This document shows positions 24,902 to 36,254 of a stretch of DNA of 64,000 nucleotides, piece by piece (positions within the stretch are counted from its first letter, which is position 1; every line of letters begins with the position of its first letter). The DNA lies in NCBI RefSeq assembly GCF_012396125.1, contig NZ_JAAXOX010000003.1, forward strand, positions 186,001 through 250,000, given 5' to 3'. The notes under the pieces were generated by a model. The model was not told the DNA's origin. It ran no database searches and saw only the letters and a list, made by a program, of their open reading frames with translations. A program made the translations under genes and the position numbers. The DNA is from Cellulomonas denverensis (GTDB lineage Bacteria > Actinomycetota > Actinomycetes > Actinomycetales > Cellulomonadaceae).

Positions 24902-26586
24902 CCCGACGGATCAGCCTGCTGCTCGTGCTGCTGCTGACGCTCGCGGGCTGCGCCGCCATGCCCACCTCCGGGCCGGTCGGCACCGGTGTGGTCGGCGACA
25001 CCGAGCAGGAGTCGGTGGAGCCGCTGGGCGACCCGCCGCCGCAGGACGGCACCCCGGAGGACATCGTGCGCGGCTTCCTCGGGGCCAGCGCGGCGGGCTT
25101 CTCCCGCAGCTCCGGCGGCGAGAACGACGACTTCCGCAACGCCCGCGAGTACCTGTCCGGCGAGACCCGGCGGTCGTGGACGCCCCGGGAGCGGGTGGTG
25201 GTCTACCCGACCGCCTCCAGCCCGCAGCTGCGGCTGGACGGGTCCCAGGTGCAGGTCACGGTGAAGGTCGCCGCCCGGATCGACGCCGACGGGCGCTACG
25301 CCCAGGCCGGTCCCAGCGCCGAGGAGACCCTGGTGTTCGGCATGGTGCAGGACTCCGAGGGCCAGTGGCGGATCTCCGCCCTCGACGACGGCGTCGTGCT
25401 CTCCGAACCCAACTTCGAGGCGATCTACCGCTCGTCCACGCTGTACTTCCTTTCCCAGGACGGGACGTTCCTGGTGCCGGAGACCCGCTGGTTCCCGCTG
25501 CGCAACCTGGCCACCTCCATCGTCCGCGCCCTGCTGGCCGGGCCCTCGCCCTGGCTGCGCGATGCGGTCCGCACCGCCATCCCCGAGGGCGCCAGCCTGC
25601 AACCGGACGCGGTGTCCGTGGACTCCGACGGCGTCGCGACGGTCAGCCTGGCGGCCGGCGGACTGCCCACCGAACCCGGCGACCGCAGCCTGATGCAGGC
25701 CCAGCTGGAGGCCTCGCTCAAGGTGGCCCGGGTCCGCACCGTCGAGGTCTCCGCCGACGGGGTCGCGATGGACCCGGACCCCATCACGCTGGACCGCGGG
25801 CAGGACCCCGGTGGTGCGCTGGAGGCCGTGCAGGGCGGCGACACCCTGGTCCAGCTCAGTCACGGCGAGTTCGTCCCGGTCGACGGGGTGGACTCGCTGG
25901 CCGGCCTCGACCTGCGCTCACCCGCCCGACAGCCCGGCGGGGACCTGCGGGTCGGACTGTCCGGCGCGAACAAGCTGATCACCCTGCCGGCCGGCGACCA
26001 GGACCAGCGCACCCTGCTCAGCTCCGGCTCCGCGCTGGTCGCGCCCTCGGTCGACCGGATCGGCTGGGCCTGGACCGCCGAGGAGGGCGGCGACGCGCTG
26101 ATCGCCGTCGACAGCGGTGGCGACGACGTCCGGATCGAGGCGGACTGGCTGGTCGACCGGGAGATCCGCTCGCTCCGGGTGGCCCGGGACGCCAGCCGGC
26201 TGGCCGTGGTCTCCGACGGCCCGGACGGTGTCCGGATCGACGTGGTCGCCGTGGTCCGGGACGACTCCGGCACCCCGCAGTCGGTCGGACCCGCCCAGCG
26301 GGTCGGCGCCTCCCTGATCGACGCCAGCCGGGTGGTCTGGGTGGACGAGTCCTCGCTCGGTGTCCTCGGCATCTCCGGCTCGGTGACCACGGAGGTCTAC
26401 CACCTGGTCCCGCTGGCCGGTGCCAGTGAGGCCCGTGGCGCGATCGCCGACCCGGTGGACATCGCGGGCGGCAAGGGCGACAGCGTCGTCTACCTGAGCA
26501 ACGACGACGACCAGATCTACTCCCGGTCCGGGCCCAGCTGGGTCGCCGTGGCCGACGACGTGCGGTACCCGTCCTTCGCCGGGTGA
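24898..26586 (+). CDS. lpqB: Lipoprotein LpqB, beta-propeller
   Basis: 562 residues from GTG at 24898, overlapping the mtrB stop by four bases. Signal peptide MTRRISLLLVLLLTLAGCAA with lipobox LAGC. A GerMN domain is visible around residues 195-295 (FPLRNLATSIVRALLAGPSPWLR; SLMQAQLEASLKVARVRTVEV), followed by a C-terminal propeller of WD-like strands. LpqB interacts with the sensor part of MtrB on the outer face of the membrane and tunes signalling. Family and context agree. Confidence 0.95.
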   Translation: MTRRISLLLVLLLTLAGCAAMPTSGPVGTGVVGDTEQESVEPLGDPPPQDGTPEDIVRGFLGASAAGFSRSSGGENDDFRNAREYLSGETRRSWTPRERVVVYPTASSPQLRLDGSQVQVTVKVAARIDADGRYAQAGPSAEETLVFGMVQDSEGQWRISALDDGVVLSEPNFEAIYRSSTLYFLSQDGTFLVPETRWFPLRNLATSIVRALLAGPSPWLRDAVRTAIPEGASLQPDAVSVDSDGVATVSLAAGGLPTEPGDRSLMQAQLEASLKVARVRTVEVSADGVAMDPDPITLDRGQDPGGALEAVQGGDTLVQLSHGEFVPVDGVDSLAGLDLRSPARQPGGDLRVGLSGANKLITLPAGDQDQRTLLSSGSALVAPSVDRIGWAWTAEEGGDALIAVDSGGDDVRIEADWLVDREIRSLRVARDASRLAVVSDGPDGVRIDVVAVVRDDSGTPQSVGPAQRVGASLIDASRVVWVDESSLGVLGISGSVTTEVYHLVPLAGASEARGAIADPVDIAGGKGDSVVYLSNDDDQIYSRSGPSWVAVADDVRYPSFAG

Positions 26587-26675
26587 CCTGTCCACAGCCC
26601 CGCTGAGGTGGGCGTGGTCCCCAGGCCGGGTTCGGCGGGCTGCCGCGGGCTGGTGCGGCGGCGGATCGTGGCCGG

Positions 26676-27593
26676 ATGCGCACAGAGCAGATGCCGGGCG
26701 GGGAGCCGTCCTGCGCGACCAGCCGGGACGTCCCGCGCAGGACCGGGCCGGTGGCCGACCTGCTCGACCTGCTGCTGCCCGCCACCTGCGCCTCCTGCGA
26801 GCTGCCCGGCCCGGTGCTGTGCGCGGACTGCGCCGCCGGTTGGCTACCGGCCCCGCGGCGGTGCGAGGAGGAAGCCGGCCGCCTGGACCGCCTGGACGGC
26901 CACGGCCCGCTCCCGGTCTGGACCCAGGCGATCTACCAGGGCGCGGTCCGCCGCACCGTCCTGGCGTGGAAGGACCGGGGGCGGATGGAGCTCACCGGCT
27001 GGCTGGCCCGGCGCACCGGCAACGCCGCAGCCGCGGTGGCGGGGGAGTTGGCCGCGCTGGCGGCGGCTGTGCCCGCGGCGCGTGCTGTGCACGCGGGGCG
27101 CGGGGTGCCCGCCGTGCCGGCCGCGCCCGCCTTGGGCACCGTGCCGGCTGTGCCAGCCCGGCCGCTTCTGGTCGTCCCGGCCCCGCCCTCTGCCGCCGGC
27201 CGCCGCAAGCGGGGCGAGGACCTGCTCCGCCCGGTCGCCGCCGCGGTCGCCGCTGCCCTGACCGCGTGCGGGCTCCCGGCCCGCGCGGCGCCCTGTCTGC
27301 GCACCGCCCGCGGGCACCGCGATCAGGTGGGCCGTGGCCGCCGCGGACGGGGCCTGGCGCTCGACGGCGGCGTGGCGTTGCACCGGTCCGCCGGACGGGA
27401 TCCGGCGTTCGCCACCGGCGGTCATCCGGTGCTGCTGATCGACGACGTGCTCACCACCGGCGCCACCCTCGCCGCCTGCCGCGAGATCCTCGATCGCGCC
27501 GGTCAGCGCGTCGTGGCGGCGCTGACCCTCGCGGCGACACCGGCACCTACTCACAGCGTGCACAAAGTGGAACCGAGAGCCGCTCCGGGATAG
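26676..27593 (+). CDS. ComF-type phosphoribosyltransferase family protein
   Basis: 305 residues, ATG at 26676. The N-terminal zinc finger has CASCELPGPVLCADCAAGW with a further Cys downstream, and the AIYQGAVRRTVLAWKDRGRMEL segment is the ComF signature. The C-terminal type I phosphoribosyltransferase fold ends in VLLIDDVLTTGATLAAC, the PRPP loop. Residues about 120-175 are Ala/Pro-rich and longer than usual. ComF helps transforming DNA uptake in competent species, but in actinobacteria the role is untested. Situated between lpqB and hpf, as commonly seen. Confidence 0.9.
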   Translation: MRTEQMPGGEPSCATSRDVPRRTGPVADLLDLLLPATCASCELPGPVLCADCAAGWLPAPRRCEEEAGRLDRLDGHGPLPVWTQAIYQGAVRRTVLAWKDRGRMELTGWLARRTGNAAAAVAGELAALAAAVPAARAVHAGRGVPAVPAAPALGTVPAVPARPLLVVPAPPSAAGRRKRGEDLLRPVAAAVAAALTACGLPARAAPCLRTARGHRDQVGRGRRGRGLALDGGVALHRSAGRDPAFATGGHPVLLIDDVLTTGATLAACREILDRAGQRVVAALTLAATPAPTHSVHKVEPRAAPG

Positions 27594-27596
27594 CGT
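27591..27596 (+). promoter_or_regulatory. Possible -10 box of hpf
   Basis: TAGCGT at 27591-27596, overlapping the ComF-type stop codon, with a weak -35 candidate TGGAAC at 27568-27573 (17-base spacer). A start here would give hpf an untranslated leader of about 155 bases. Confidence 0.35.
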
Positions 27597-27657
27597 GGTG
27601 TCTCGGACATCGACCGGCGTAGCGGTCGGCGATGTGGGTTCTCCGCGGTGCGCCGCG

Positions 27658-27670
27658 CGAGGAGGTGATG
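27658..27670 (+). promoter_or_regulatory. Extended anti-SD complement in the hpf leader
   Basis: AGGAGGTGAT is an exact 10-base complement of the 16S rRNA 3' tail (AUCACCUCCU) and is directly followed by ATG at 27668, about 92 bases upstream of hpf. The normal hpf ribosome-binding site (GAGGAGGAG) is separate. Confidence 0.5.
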
Positions 27671-27883
27671 CCGGTACCAGCCCCCACAAGGGGCACGTTC
27701 CCGAGCAGGTCACCGGGCGGGTCCAGGCCCGTCCCCCGGAACTCCGAGGAGGAGTCCCCATGGAGATCATCGTCGCAGGCCGTCACACCGACATTCCCGA
27801 GCGCTTCCGCGAGCACGTCACCGACAAGCTCAGCAAGCTCGAGACCCTGGCCCCCCGGGCGCAGCGGATCGACGTCGAGGTGA
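27668..27883 (+). CDS. Possible leader ORF overlapping hpf (doubtful)
   Basis: 71 codons from ATG at 27668, reading MPVPAPTRGTFPSRSPGG, in a different frame from hpf and overlapping its first 124 bases. The composition (Ser, Pro, Arg) is that of an out-of-frame reading of GC-rich DNA. The only support is the extremely strong Shine-Dalgarno sequence at its start. It may be a translated leader that controls hpf, or the site may simply bind 30S subunits. Confidence 0.25.
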   Translation: MPVPAPTRGTFPSRSPGGSRPVPRNSEEESPWRSSSQAVTPTFPSASASTSPTSSASSRPWPPGRSGSTSR

Positions 27884-28410
27884 CGCACGAGCCGAACCCC
27901 CGGCAAGCCGCCGCCGCAGAGAAGGTGGAGCTGACCGTGATCGGCAAGGGGCCCGTGATCCGGGCCGAGGCATGCGCCGACGACCGGTACGGGGCTCTCG
28001 ACCTCGCGATCGACAAGCTCGCCGAACGGCTCCGCCGGGCCAGGGACCGGACCAAGAACCACCGGCGGAACCGGGTGGAGCCGCCGCTGCCCGACACCGC
28101 CGACCTGACCCCGCAGCCGGAGCCGGAGCCGGAGGAGGTCGTCCGCACCGCCGACGGCGCGGTCGAGATCCAGCTCGGCGACTCCCCGGTGGTCATCCGG
28201 GAGAAGACGCACGCCGCCCGGCCGATGACGGTCGACGACGCGCTGTACGAGATGGAACTGGTCGGGCACGACTTCTTCCTGTTCGTCGACGCCGACACCG
28301 GGCAGCCGTCGGTGGCCTACCGCCGCCGGGGCTGGAGCTACGGCGTGATCAAGCTCGACGTGGACGGCGCCGTCGCCCCCACGGGTGAGCCGGTCGCGAC
28401 CACCGCCTGA
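27760..28410 (+). CDS. hpf: Ribosome hibernation promoting factor, long form
   Basis: 216 residues, ATG at 27760 with GAGGAGGAG upstream. The N-terminal 100 residues are the S30AE domain (MEIIVAGRHTDIPERFREHV, beta-alpha-beta with basic helix KLAERLRRARDRTK), then an acidic Pro/Glu linker, then the C-terminal dimerisation domain (VIREKTHAARPMTVDDALYEMELVGHDFFLFVDADTG pattern). Long HPF joins two 70S ribosomes into inactive 100S dimers in stationary phase or stress. The leader with a perfect anti-SD match hints at ribosome-linked control. Confidence 0.95.
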   Translation: MEIIVAGRHTDIPERFREHVTDKLSKLETLAPRAQRIDVEVTHEPNPRQAAAAEKVELTVIGKGPVIRAEACADDRYGALDLAIDKLAERLRRARDRTKNHRRNRVEPPLPDTADLTPQPEPEPEEVVRTADGAVEIQLGDSPVVIREKTHAARPMTVDDALYEMELVGHDFFLFVDADTGQPSVAYRRRGWSYGVIKLDVDGAVAPTGEPVATTA

Positions 28411-28583
28411 TCCCACCGCCGCGCCCCAGGAGGCCGGTGGTCCGGTGCCGACTCCGGCACCCGGACCACCGGCCTCGCCCATGCGTGCCGCACCCCGTCC
28501 ACCCCGGACCCGCCGGTCCCCATCCTGGCCCCAGTCCACGCCGGCCCCACCCGACCCCGGTTTCCAGGCCCCGTCCGTCCCGA

Positions 28584-28672
28584 ACCGGCGCGCTCCGGCG
28601 CCGAGTTCGTGGCATCCGCGCCTAGGTCGTGAGCCCCGCGCACGACCTCGGCGCCGGACCCCCGCAGTCACG
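28584..28672. repeat. Nested-hairpin intergenic repeat, copy B
   Basis: Outer perfect arms CCGGCGCCGAG (28595-28605) and CTCGGCGCCGG (28647-28657), inner arms AGGTCGTG (28624-28631) and CACGACCT (28641-28648). Differs from copy C at four of 89 positions, and similarity continues about 35 bases further. Related in architecture and core words to copy A at 16916-16988. Confidence 0.7.
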
Positions 28673-28843
28673 TCCCCCGCCCCAGTGACGCCCGGTGCCA
28701 GCTCACGCCGACCGCCCGGTCGTCTCCGCCGTCCGCTCACGACCGCCCGCGCACGCCGGGTGCACGGGCCGATCCTCATCCCTCATCCCGGCTCCCGGCT
28801 CCCGGCTCCCGGCTGCCCCGGACTCCCGGCCCTTCCGCCCTCC

Positions 28844-28932
28844 ACCGGCGCACTCCGGCGCCGAGTTCGTGGCATCCGCTCCGACGTCGTGAGCCCCGCG
28901 CACGACCTCGGCGCCGGACCCCCGCAGTCACG
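28844..28932. repeat. Nested-hairpin intergenic repeat, copy C
   Basis: Same element as 28584-28672, shifted by exactly 260 bases in direct orientation. The inner stem has drifted (ACGTCGTG on the left arm), but the outer arms are unchanged. Confidence 0.7.
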
Positions 28933-29111
28933 CCCGCCGCCCCATGACGCCCGGTGCCAGCTCACGCCCGCTGCCCGACCTGCGCAGTCACGCCCGCCGC
29001 CCCGCTCACGCCCACCGCCCCGCGCACGCCCGGTACCCGGGCCGACCCCCAGGGCCGTTCCCGCTGCGGGGTCGCCGGGTGGATGTCGGAGCTGGCGGGC
29101 ACGATGTCCCG

Positions 29112-30440
29112 GTGACCTCGACCACCGGCGCTCCGTCCCGCACCCGGGCCCGCACCCAGTCCGGCACCTCCCGTGGCCCGCTACGCCCGGTGGAGAGCCT
29201 GAGCCTGTCGCAGGCCCGGCGGATCGCGCTGCGCGCCCAGGGCCTGGACCGGCCCCGGCGGTCGCGCACCGGACCGGTGACCATGCGGCACTTCCAGCAG
29301 GTGATCGACCGGCTGGGCCTGCTGCAGATCGATTCGGTGAACGTGCTCGCCCGGGCGCACCTGATGCCGGTGTTCTCCCGGCTCGGGCCCTATGACACCG
29401 CCCTGATCGACCGGGCGTCCGGCCGGGCACCGCGCCGGCTGGTGGAGACCTGGGCGCACGAGGCGTCCTACGTGCCGCCGGAGACCTACGCGCTGCTCGG
29501 CTGGCGGCGCCGGGCGTACCAGCAGTACGCCTGGGGGTCGATCCGGGACGTGCCGTTGCGGCACTCGCCGCTGGTCGGGGAGATTCTGGCGATGATCGCC
29601 GCCGAGGGGCCGATGACCGCCCGGGAGGTGCACCTGCGGGTCGAGGGCGAGGGGCCGCGGGAACGGGACCAGTGGGGGTGGAACTGGACCGCCGCCAAAC
29701 ACGTCCTGGAGTACCTGTTCTTCACCGGGCAGGTGACCGCCGCCCGGCGCAACGCCCAGTTCGAGCGCTGCTACGACCTCACCGAGCGGGTGCTGCCGCC
29801 ACAGGTGCTCGCGGCGCCGGAGCCGGAGGACGCCGAGGCGATCCGGCGGCTGGTGGCGATCGCGGCCCGTGCGCACGGGGTGGCGACCGAGCGCTGTCTG
29901 CTGGACTACTTCCGGATCAAGGGCGCCGACGGTCATCGCGCGGTCACCGAGCTGGTGGAAGCGGGTGAGCTGGTCCCGGTCGCCGTCGAGGGCTGGGACC
30001 GGCCGGTGCTGCTGCACGCCGAGGCCGAGCTGCCCCGCCGGGCCACCGGTCGCGCGCTGCTGAGCCCGTTCGACCCGCTGGTCTTCGAGCGTCGCCGGCT
30101 GGAGGAACTGTTCGGCCTGCGCTACCGGATCGAGATCTACGTCCCGGAGGCCAAGCGGGTGCACGGGTACTACGTGCTGCCCTTCCTGCACGGCGAGCGC
30201 CCGGCCGCCCTGGTCGACCTCAAGGCGGACCGGTCGGCCGGCGTCCTGCGGGTGCTGGCCGCCCATCCCACGCCGCCCGGGTCCGGCCGCGGCACGCCAG
30301 ACGCCGGGGAGCTGGTCGCCGATCTCGCCGCCGAACTCGCCCTGATGGCGTCGTGGCTGGGCCTGGACCGGGTCGAGGTCGCCGAGCCCGCACGCGGTGA
30401 CCTGGCCCCGCGGCTGGCGGCCATGCTCCCGCGACGCTGA
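29112..30440 (+). CDS. Winged-helix DNA-binding protein, YcaQ/AlkX family
   Basis: About 442 residues from GTG at 29112. GTG at 29190 (VESLSLSQARR) is an alternative start that keeps all conserved sequence. Family signatures: LSLSQARRIALRAQGL, a VIDRLGLLQIDSVNVLARAHLMPVFSRLG segment, the HEASYVPPETYALL segment, WGWNWTAAKHVLEYLFFTGQV and a late LLSPFDPLVFERRRLEELFGLRYRIEIYVP-type segment. E. coli YcaQ is a DNA glycosylase that unhooks interstrand cross-links, so a repair role is plausible. It is a single gene between the hpf downstream region and secA. Confidence 0.85.
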   Translation: MTSTTGAPSRTRARTQSGTSRGPLRPVESLSLSQARRIALRAQGLDRPRRSRTGPVTMRHFQQVIDRLGLLQIDSVNVLARAHLMPVFSRLGPYDTALIDRASGRAPRRLVETWAHEASYVPPETYALLGWRRRAYQQYAWGSIRDVPLRHSPLVGEILAMIAAEGPMTAREVHLRVEGEGPRERDQWGWNWTAAKHVLEYLFFTGQVTAARRNAQFERCYDLTERVLPPQVLAAPEPEDAEAIRRLVAIAARAHGVATERCLLDYFRIKGADGHRAVTELVEAGELVPVAVEGWDRPVLLHAEAELPRRATGRALLSPFDPLVFERRRLEELFGLRYRIEIYVPEAKRVHGYYVLPFLHGERPAALVDLKADRSAGVLRVLAAHPTPPGSGRGTPDAGELVADLAAELALMASWLGLDRVEVAEPARGDLAPRLAAMLPRR

Positions 30441-30495
30441 GAGCGAACACACTCTCCGGGGCCGGTTGGGTTGCTGCTGGCCGAGGGCCCTCACC

Positions 30496-30501
30496 TACGA
30501 T
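30496..30501 (+). promoter_or_regulatory. Possible -10 box of secA
   Basis: TACGAT at 30496-30501. A TTGCTG at 30471-30476 would give a long 19-base spacer. The leader to the secA GTG would be about 75 bases. Confidence 0.3.
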
Positions 30502-30581
30502 GGTGCGGGCTCGTCCGCGTCGGTCGGGCCGCACGGACGTCCCGGCACTGCAGGCACGGGGCGCGGAATCCGGGAGTGCTA

Positions 30582-33386
<2,805 letters not shown>

Positions 33387-33398
33387 CCACGCACGTCC

Positions 33399-33436
33399 AC
33401 GACGGCCGGTGTCCCACCCGGGGCGCCGGCCGTCGT
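33399..33436. terminator. Terminator after secA
   Basis: 11-bp stem ACGACGGCCGG (33399-33409) and CCGGCCGTCGT (33426-33436) with a 16-base loop that can itself pair in part. It lies between secA and the convergent Rv3235-like gene. Confidence 0.7.
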
Positions 33437-33483
33437 CGCGTCCGGTCACGCGGTCAGCCCGCCACGGTCCAGCCCGGCACCGG

Positions 33484-34527
33484 TCAGCCCACCACCAGCG
33501 CCTCGGCCCGCCACACGCCGCGGACCTCCACCAACCGGATCGCCACCGCCCGGAACCGTCCCGCGTGCTGCAGCACCACCGACGACTCCACGATCCGGTC
33601 GTCGATCCGCATCGCCCGCACCCGCTGCACCACCGGCCGCGGCCGGCCGGCCACGGTCCGGGCGAGCAGCGGCTCCGGGCCCGGCCCCGCATCACCCAAT
33701 CGCCGGCGCTGCTCCAGCGCGTCGTAGATCGCCGGGCTCACCCACCGGGACAGCTGCGCCAGCGGCCGGCTGCCGCCGATCACCTCCAGCGCCGCGGTCG
33801 CCAGCATGCAGCAGGTCAGCCGCGGGTCCATCCGGCTGGGCGGCCCGCCCTCGCCGCGCAGGACACCCAGCGGCTCCGGCTGCCGTGGCAGCCGGTGCCG
33901 GTAGACCGGCATCGCCCCGCCGCCCAGCCGCTCCACCCGTGGCGTCAGCTCGGCCCCCGGCTCCGGCCGCACCACCCGGGGCGCCCGCGGCGGCGGGGTA
34001 CGCCGTGGCTCGACCCGGATCATCGGCAGCTCCGACCGGGCCGCAGGCGGAGGAACCCGGGGCAGGCGGAGCTCGATGGTGACCGGCGGCGCCGGCGCAC
34101 CACCGGCCCGCGGGGTCGGGAGGCCCGGTGCCGCGGGGGAGTCCTCGGCGCCCGGGTCGGCGGCCGCGGTCCTGGCCGTCACGGGGGCGTCGGATCCGCT
34201 CTCGCCCGGGGCGTCAGGGTCGCTGAGGTCCGGGTTGGCGTCCACGTCGTCGCAGCCCTCGTGGTCGGGCCCGCCGCCGGGCCCGTGCGCGTCGTCGCGG
34301 GGGCGCTCCGGCTGCGACCGGTCGCCACCCGGTTCGTCGGCAGGTCGCTCGCCGCGGGTTCCACTGCCGACGGACGTGGACGCGCGCTCGCCGTCCGGCT
34401 TCGGCTCGGGCTGCTCGCCCGCCGGTTCATCGCCGCGAGCGTCGTGGCACACCACCACGTCAGTCTCCGGTGCCCCCACCGTCCGGCCCCGGTTCCCCTG
34501 GCCGGACGCCCCCACTGCATGCTTCAT
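33484..34527 (-). CDS. Rv3235 family protein with long disordered N-terminus
   Basis: 347 residues, ATG at 34527 with GAGGAAG upstream. Residues 1-215 are low complexity (Asp/Gly/Pro/Arg) and presumably disordered. The conserved part is the C-terminal 115 residues: MDPRLTCCMLATAALEVIGGSRPLAQLSRWVSPAIYDALEQRRRL and RPVVQRVRAMRIDDRIVE-type segments. That is the Rv3235-like family found beside secA in actinobacteria. The fold resembles a small NTF2/SnoaL-type domain, but the function is unknown. It is convergent with secA. Confidence 0.8.
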   Translation of the reverse strand: MKHAVGASGQGNRGRTVGAPETDVVVCHDARGDEPAGEQPEPKPDGERASTSVGSGTRGERPADEPGGDRSQPERPRDDAHGPGGGPDHEGCDDVDANPDLSDPDAPGESGSDAPVTARTAAADPGAEDSPAAPGLPTPRAGGAPAPPVTIELRLPRVPPPAARSELPMIRVEPRRTPPPRAPRVVRPEPGAELTPRVERLGGGAMPVYRHRLPRQPEPLGVLRGEGGPPSRMDPRLTCCMLATAALEVIGGSRPLAQLSRWVSPAIYDALEQRRRLGDAGPGPEPLLARTVAGRPRPVVQRVRAMRIDDRIVESSVVLQHAGRFRAVAIRLVEVRGVWRAEALVVG

Positions 34528-34942
34528 GATGACTTCCTCTCGGTTCGTGATCCGTGCTGTCGTGTCTGCGGAGGGCCCGGCCGGTCCCGTCGCACCGTTC
34601 GCTCGGGCGTCCCGGGCCCCCGCGTGCTCCTGTGCCCCGCGGTCGGTCCATCGCGCGCGCACCAGCCACGCTGAGCCTGCGCGCGCCACCCACGCGCGGC
34701 CCGCGTGCCCCACCCACGCCCGGCCGGCATCCGGCCCTCTGCCGCCCCTGTCACCGACATCCCCACCCCCTGTCCCCGCGCGCCGGCGGGGACAGGGGTT
34801 CTACCGCTGGTCAGCCCGGTTGCGTCGCTCGGCGGACCGGACATGAGGGGAGCCCGGGAGTCAGCTGAGTGAGTGGTGCCGCATATCGGCGGTTTCGGCG
34901 GGGTGGCGACGGAGGCGTTGAGTGCACGGCAGACTGTGCGCT
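34528..34942. other. Divergent intergenic region with an isolated hairpin
   Basis: 415 bases between the starts of the Rv3235-like and DUF6912 genes. No convincing gene or known riboswitch was found. It is unusual in containing a terminator-like hairpin (34767-34798) even though both flanking genes read away from it. Confidence 0.5.
34767..34798 (+). terminator. Orphan terminator-like hairpin
   Basis: Perfect 13-bp stem CCCCTGTCCCCGC (34767-34779) and GCGGGGACAGGGG (34786-34798) with a GCGCCG loop, followed by TTCT. No annotated gene ends before it on the plus strand. Confidence 0.6.
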
Positions 34943-35404
34943 GTGCGCCTCTACCTTCCTGCCACCCTGGACGATCTCCGCGACGGCGTCCTCCACCTCG
35001 ACGTGCCCCGCCGGGCCCACGCGGTCACCCCTGCGCTGACCGCGCTGCTGCCGGACGAGGACGAGGAGGGGGTCGAGTTCGCCGCGCAGCTGATGGCGGC
35101 GGACGACGCGCTGGTGCTGCTCGCCGGGACCCCGTCGGCGCCGCCGCTGCGGCTGGTGGTGACGGTGGAGGTCGCCGACGATCTGGTCGACGACGCTCCG
35201 GCGGGCGAGGACGAGCCGGTCAGCCTGGTGACGCTCACCGGCGCCCCGGCCGCGGACGAGGTGGTCTGCGTGCACGTGGACGAACCCGAGGCGGCGGTGC
35301 AGGTCGCCCGGGCGCTGGACGGCGACGACGCGGCGCTGGAGGACCTGGCCGAGCGCGATCTGCTCTGGTACGACGTGACCGAACTGGGCCGTATCCCGCG
35401 CTGA
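34943..35404 (+). CDS. DUF6912 family protein
   Basis: 153 residues from GTG at 34943 (VRLYLPATLDDL). The upstream ATG at 34922 adds seven unsupported residues. Strand-helix pattern RLYLPATLDDLRDG, LRLVVTVEVADDLVDD, VSLVTLTGAPAADEVVCVHVDEPEA and a closing LLWYDVTELGRIP are as in the small actinobacterial DUF6912 family encoded near secA and hisN. No catalytic motif is visible and the function is unknown. The hisN promoter lies just downstream. Confidence 0.8.
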   Translation: MRLYLPATLDDLRDGVLHLDVPRRAHAVTPALTALLPDEDEEGVEFAAQLMAADDALVLLAGTPSAPPLRLVVTVEVADDLVDDAPAGEDEPVSLVTLTGAPAADEVVCVHVDEPEAAVQVARALDGDDAALEDLAERDLLWYDVTELGRIPR

Positions 35405-35431
35405 GCGGCCCTCGCGCCACCGGGGCCCAGG

Positions 35432-35437
35432 TAGGTT
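35432..35437 (+). promoter_or_regulatory. Predicted -10 box of hisN, leaderless
   Basis: TAGGTT about six bases before the hisN ATG, so the transcript would start at or next to the start codon. Confidence 0.4.
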
Positions 35438-35443
35438 GACCGC

Positions 35444-36250
35444 ATGACCCGGTACGACGACGACCTCCGCCTCGCCCACGTGATCGCCGATCAGGTGGAC
35501 GCGCTGACCATGTCGCGGTTCAAGGCGCAGGATCTGGTGGTCGAGACCAAGCCGGATCTGACCCCGGTGTCCGATGCGGACCGCGCAGCCGAGGAGCTGG
35601 TCCGCTCGCAGCTGTCCCGGACCCGTCCGCGGGACGCGGTGCACGGCGAGGAACTGCCGGACACCGGGCACGGCCCCCGGGTGTGGGTGGTGGACCCGAT
35701 CGACGGGACCAAGAACTTCGTGCGCGGCGTGCCGGTGTGGGCGACGCTGATCTCGCTGATGGACGGCGACCGGGTGGTGGTGGGGCTGGTCAGTGCCCCG
35801 GCGCTGAACCGGCGGTGGTGGGCGGCCACCGGGTCGGGTGCCTGGACCGGGCGGTCACTGGCCTCGGCGTCCCGGATGCAGGTGTCCCAGGTGCGGCGGC
35901 TGCAGGATGCCTCGCTGTCCTACTCCAGCCTGACCGGGTGGGAGGAGACCGGCCGGCTGGACGGCTTCCTCGGCCTGACCCGGCAGGTGTGGCGGACCCG
36001 GGCCTACGGCGACTTCTGGTCGCACGTGCTGGTGGCGGAGGGGGCGGTCGACCTGTCCTGCGAGCCGGAGCTGGCGCTGCACGACATGGCGGCGCTGGTG
36101 CCGATCGTGACCGAGGCCGGCGGGCGGTTCACCTCGATCTCCGGCCAGGACGGACCGTTCGGCGGGTCGGCGCTGGTGTCGAACGGCCACCTGCACAATG
36201 CCGCCCTGCAGTTGATCGACCCGCTGGACCCGGAGCCGCACCCGGTGTGA
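35444..36250 (+). CDS. hisN: Histidinol-phosphatase, inositol monophosphatase family
   Basis: 268 residues, ATG at 35444. The metal-binding motifs of the family are present: HGEE (residues 67-70), DPIDGTKNF (84-92) and the second WSHVLVAEGAVDLSCEPELALHDMAAL motif near the C-terminus. In actinobacteria lacking a PHP or HAD type enzyme, this HisN dephosphorylates histidinol phosphate in histidine synthesis. Inositol monophosphatase activity is the alternative. The short opening with DDDLRLAHVIADQVDALTMSRF and the total length fit HisN. Confidence 0.88.
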   Translation: MTRYDDDLRLAHVIADQVDALTMSRFKAQDLVVETKPDLTPVSDADRAAEELVRSQLSRTRPRDAVHGEELPDTGHGPRVWVVDPIDGTKNFVRGVPVWATLISLMDGDRVVVGLVSAPALNRRWWAATGSGAWTGRSLASASRMQVSQVRRLQDASLSYSSLTGWEETGRLDGFLGLTRQVWRTRAYGDFWSHVLVAEGAVDLSCEPELALHDMAALVPIVTEAGGRFTSISGQDGPFGGSALVSNGHLHNAALQLIDPLDPEPHPV

Positions 36251-36254
36251 CCGG

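Larger units (their letters stand above)
28411..29111. other. 700-bp non-coding region with tandem hairpin repeats
   Basis: Extremely C-rich on the plus strand. Long open frames exist but their predicted proteins are low-complexity Pro/Arg/Ser and look like composition artefacts. The region contains two near-identical units 260 bases apart (listed separately) and further degenerate CCGCCCC(A/G)TGACGCCCGG-type repeats up to about 29040. Confidence 0.6.

Noticed and set aside
28385-29395. Open frame across the non-coding region downstream of hpf
   Set aside because: Composition is Pro/Arg/Ser repeats that follow the DNA repeats. It overlaps the winged-helix gene out of frame.
29112-30440. Transcriptional regulator reading of the winged-helix protein
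   Set aside because: The full length and the motifs fit the YcaQ family of DNA repair glycosylase-like proteins better than a regulator.
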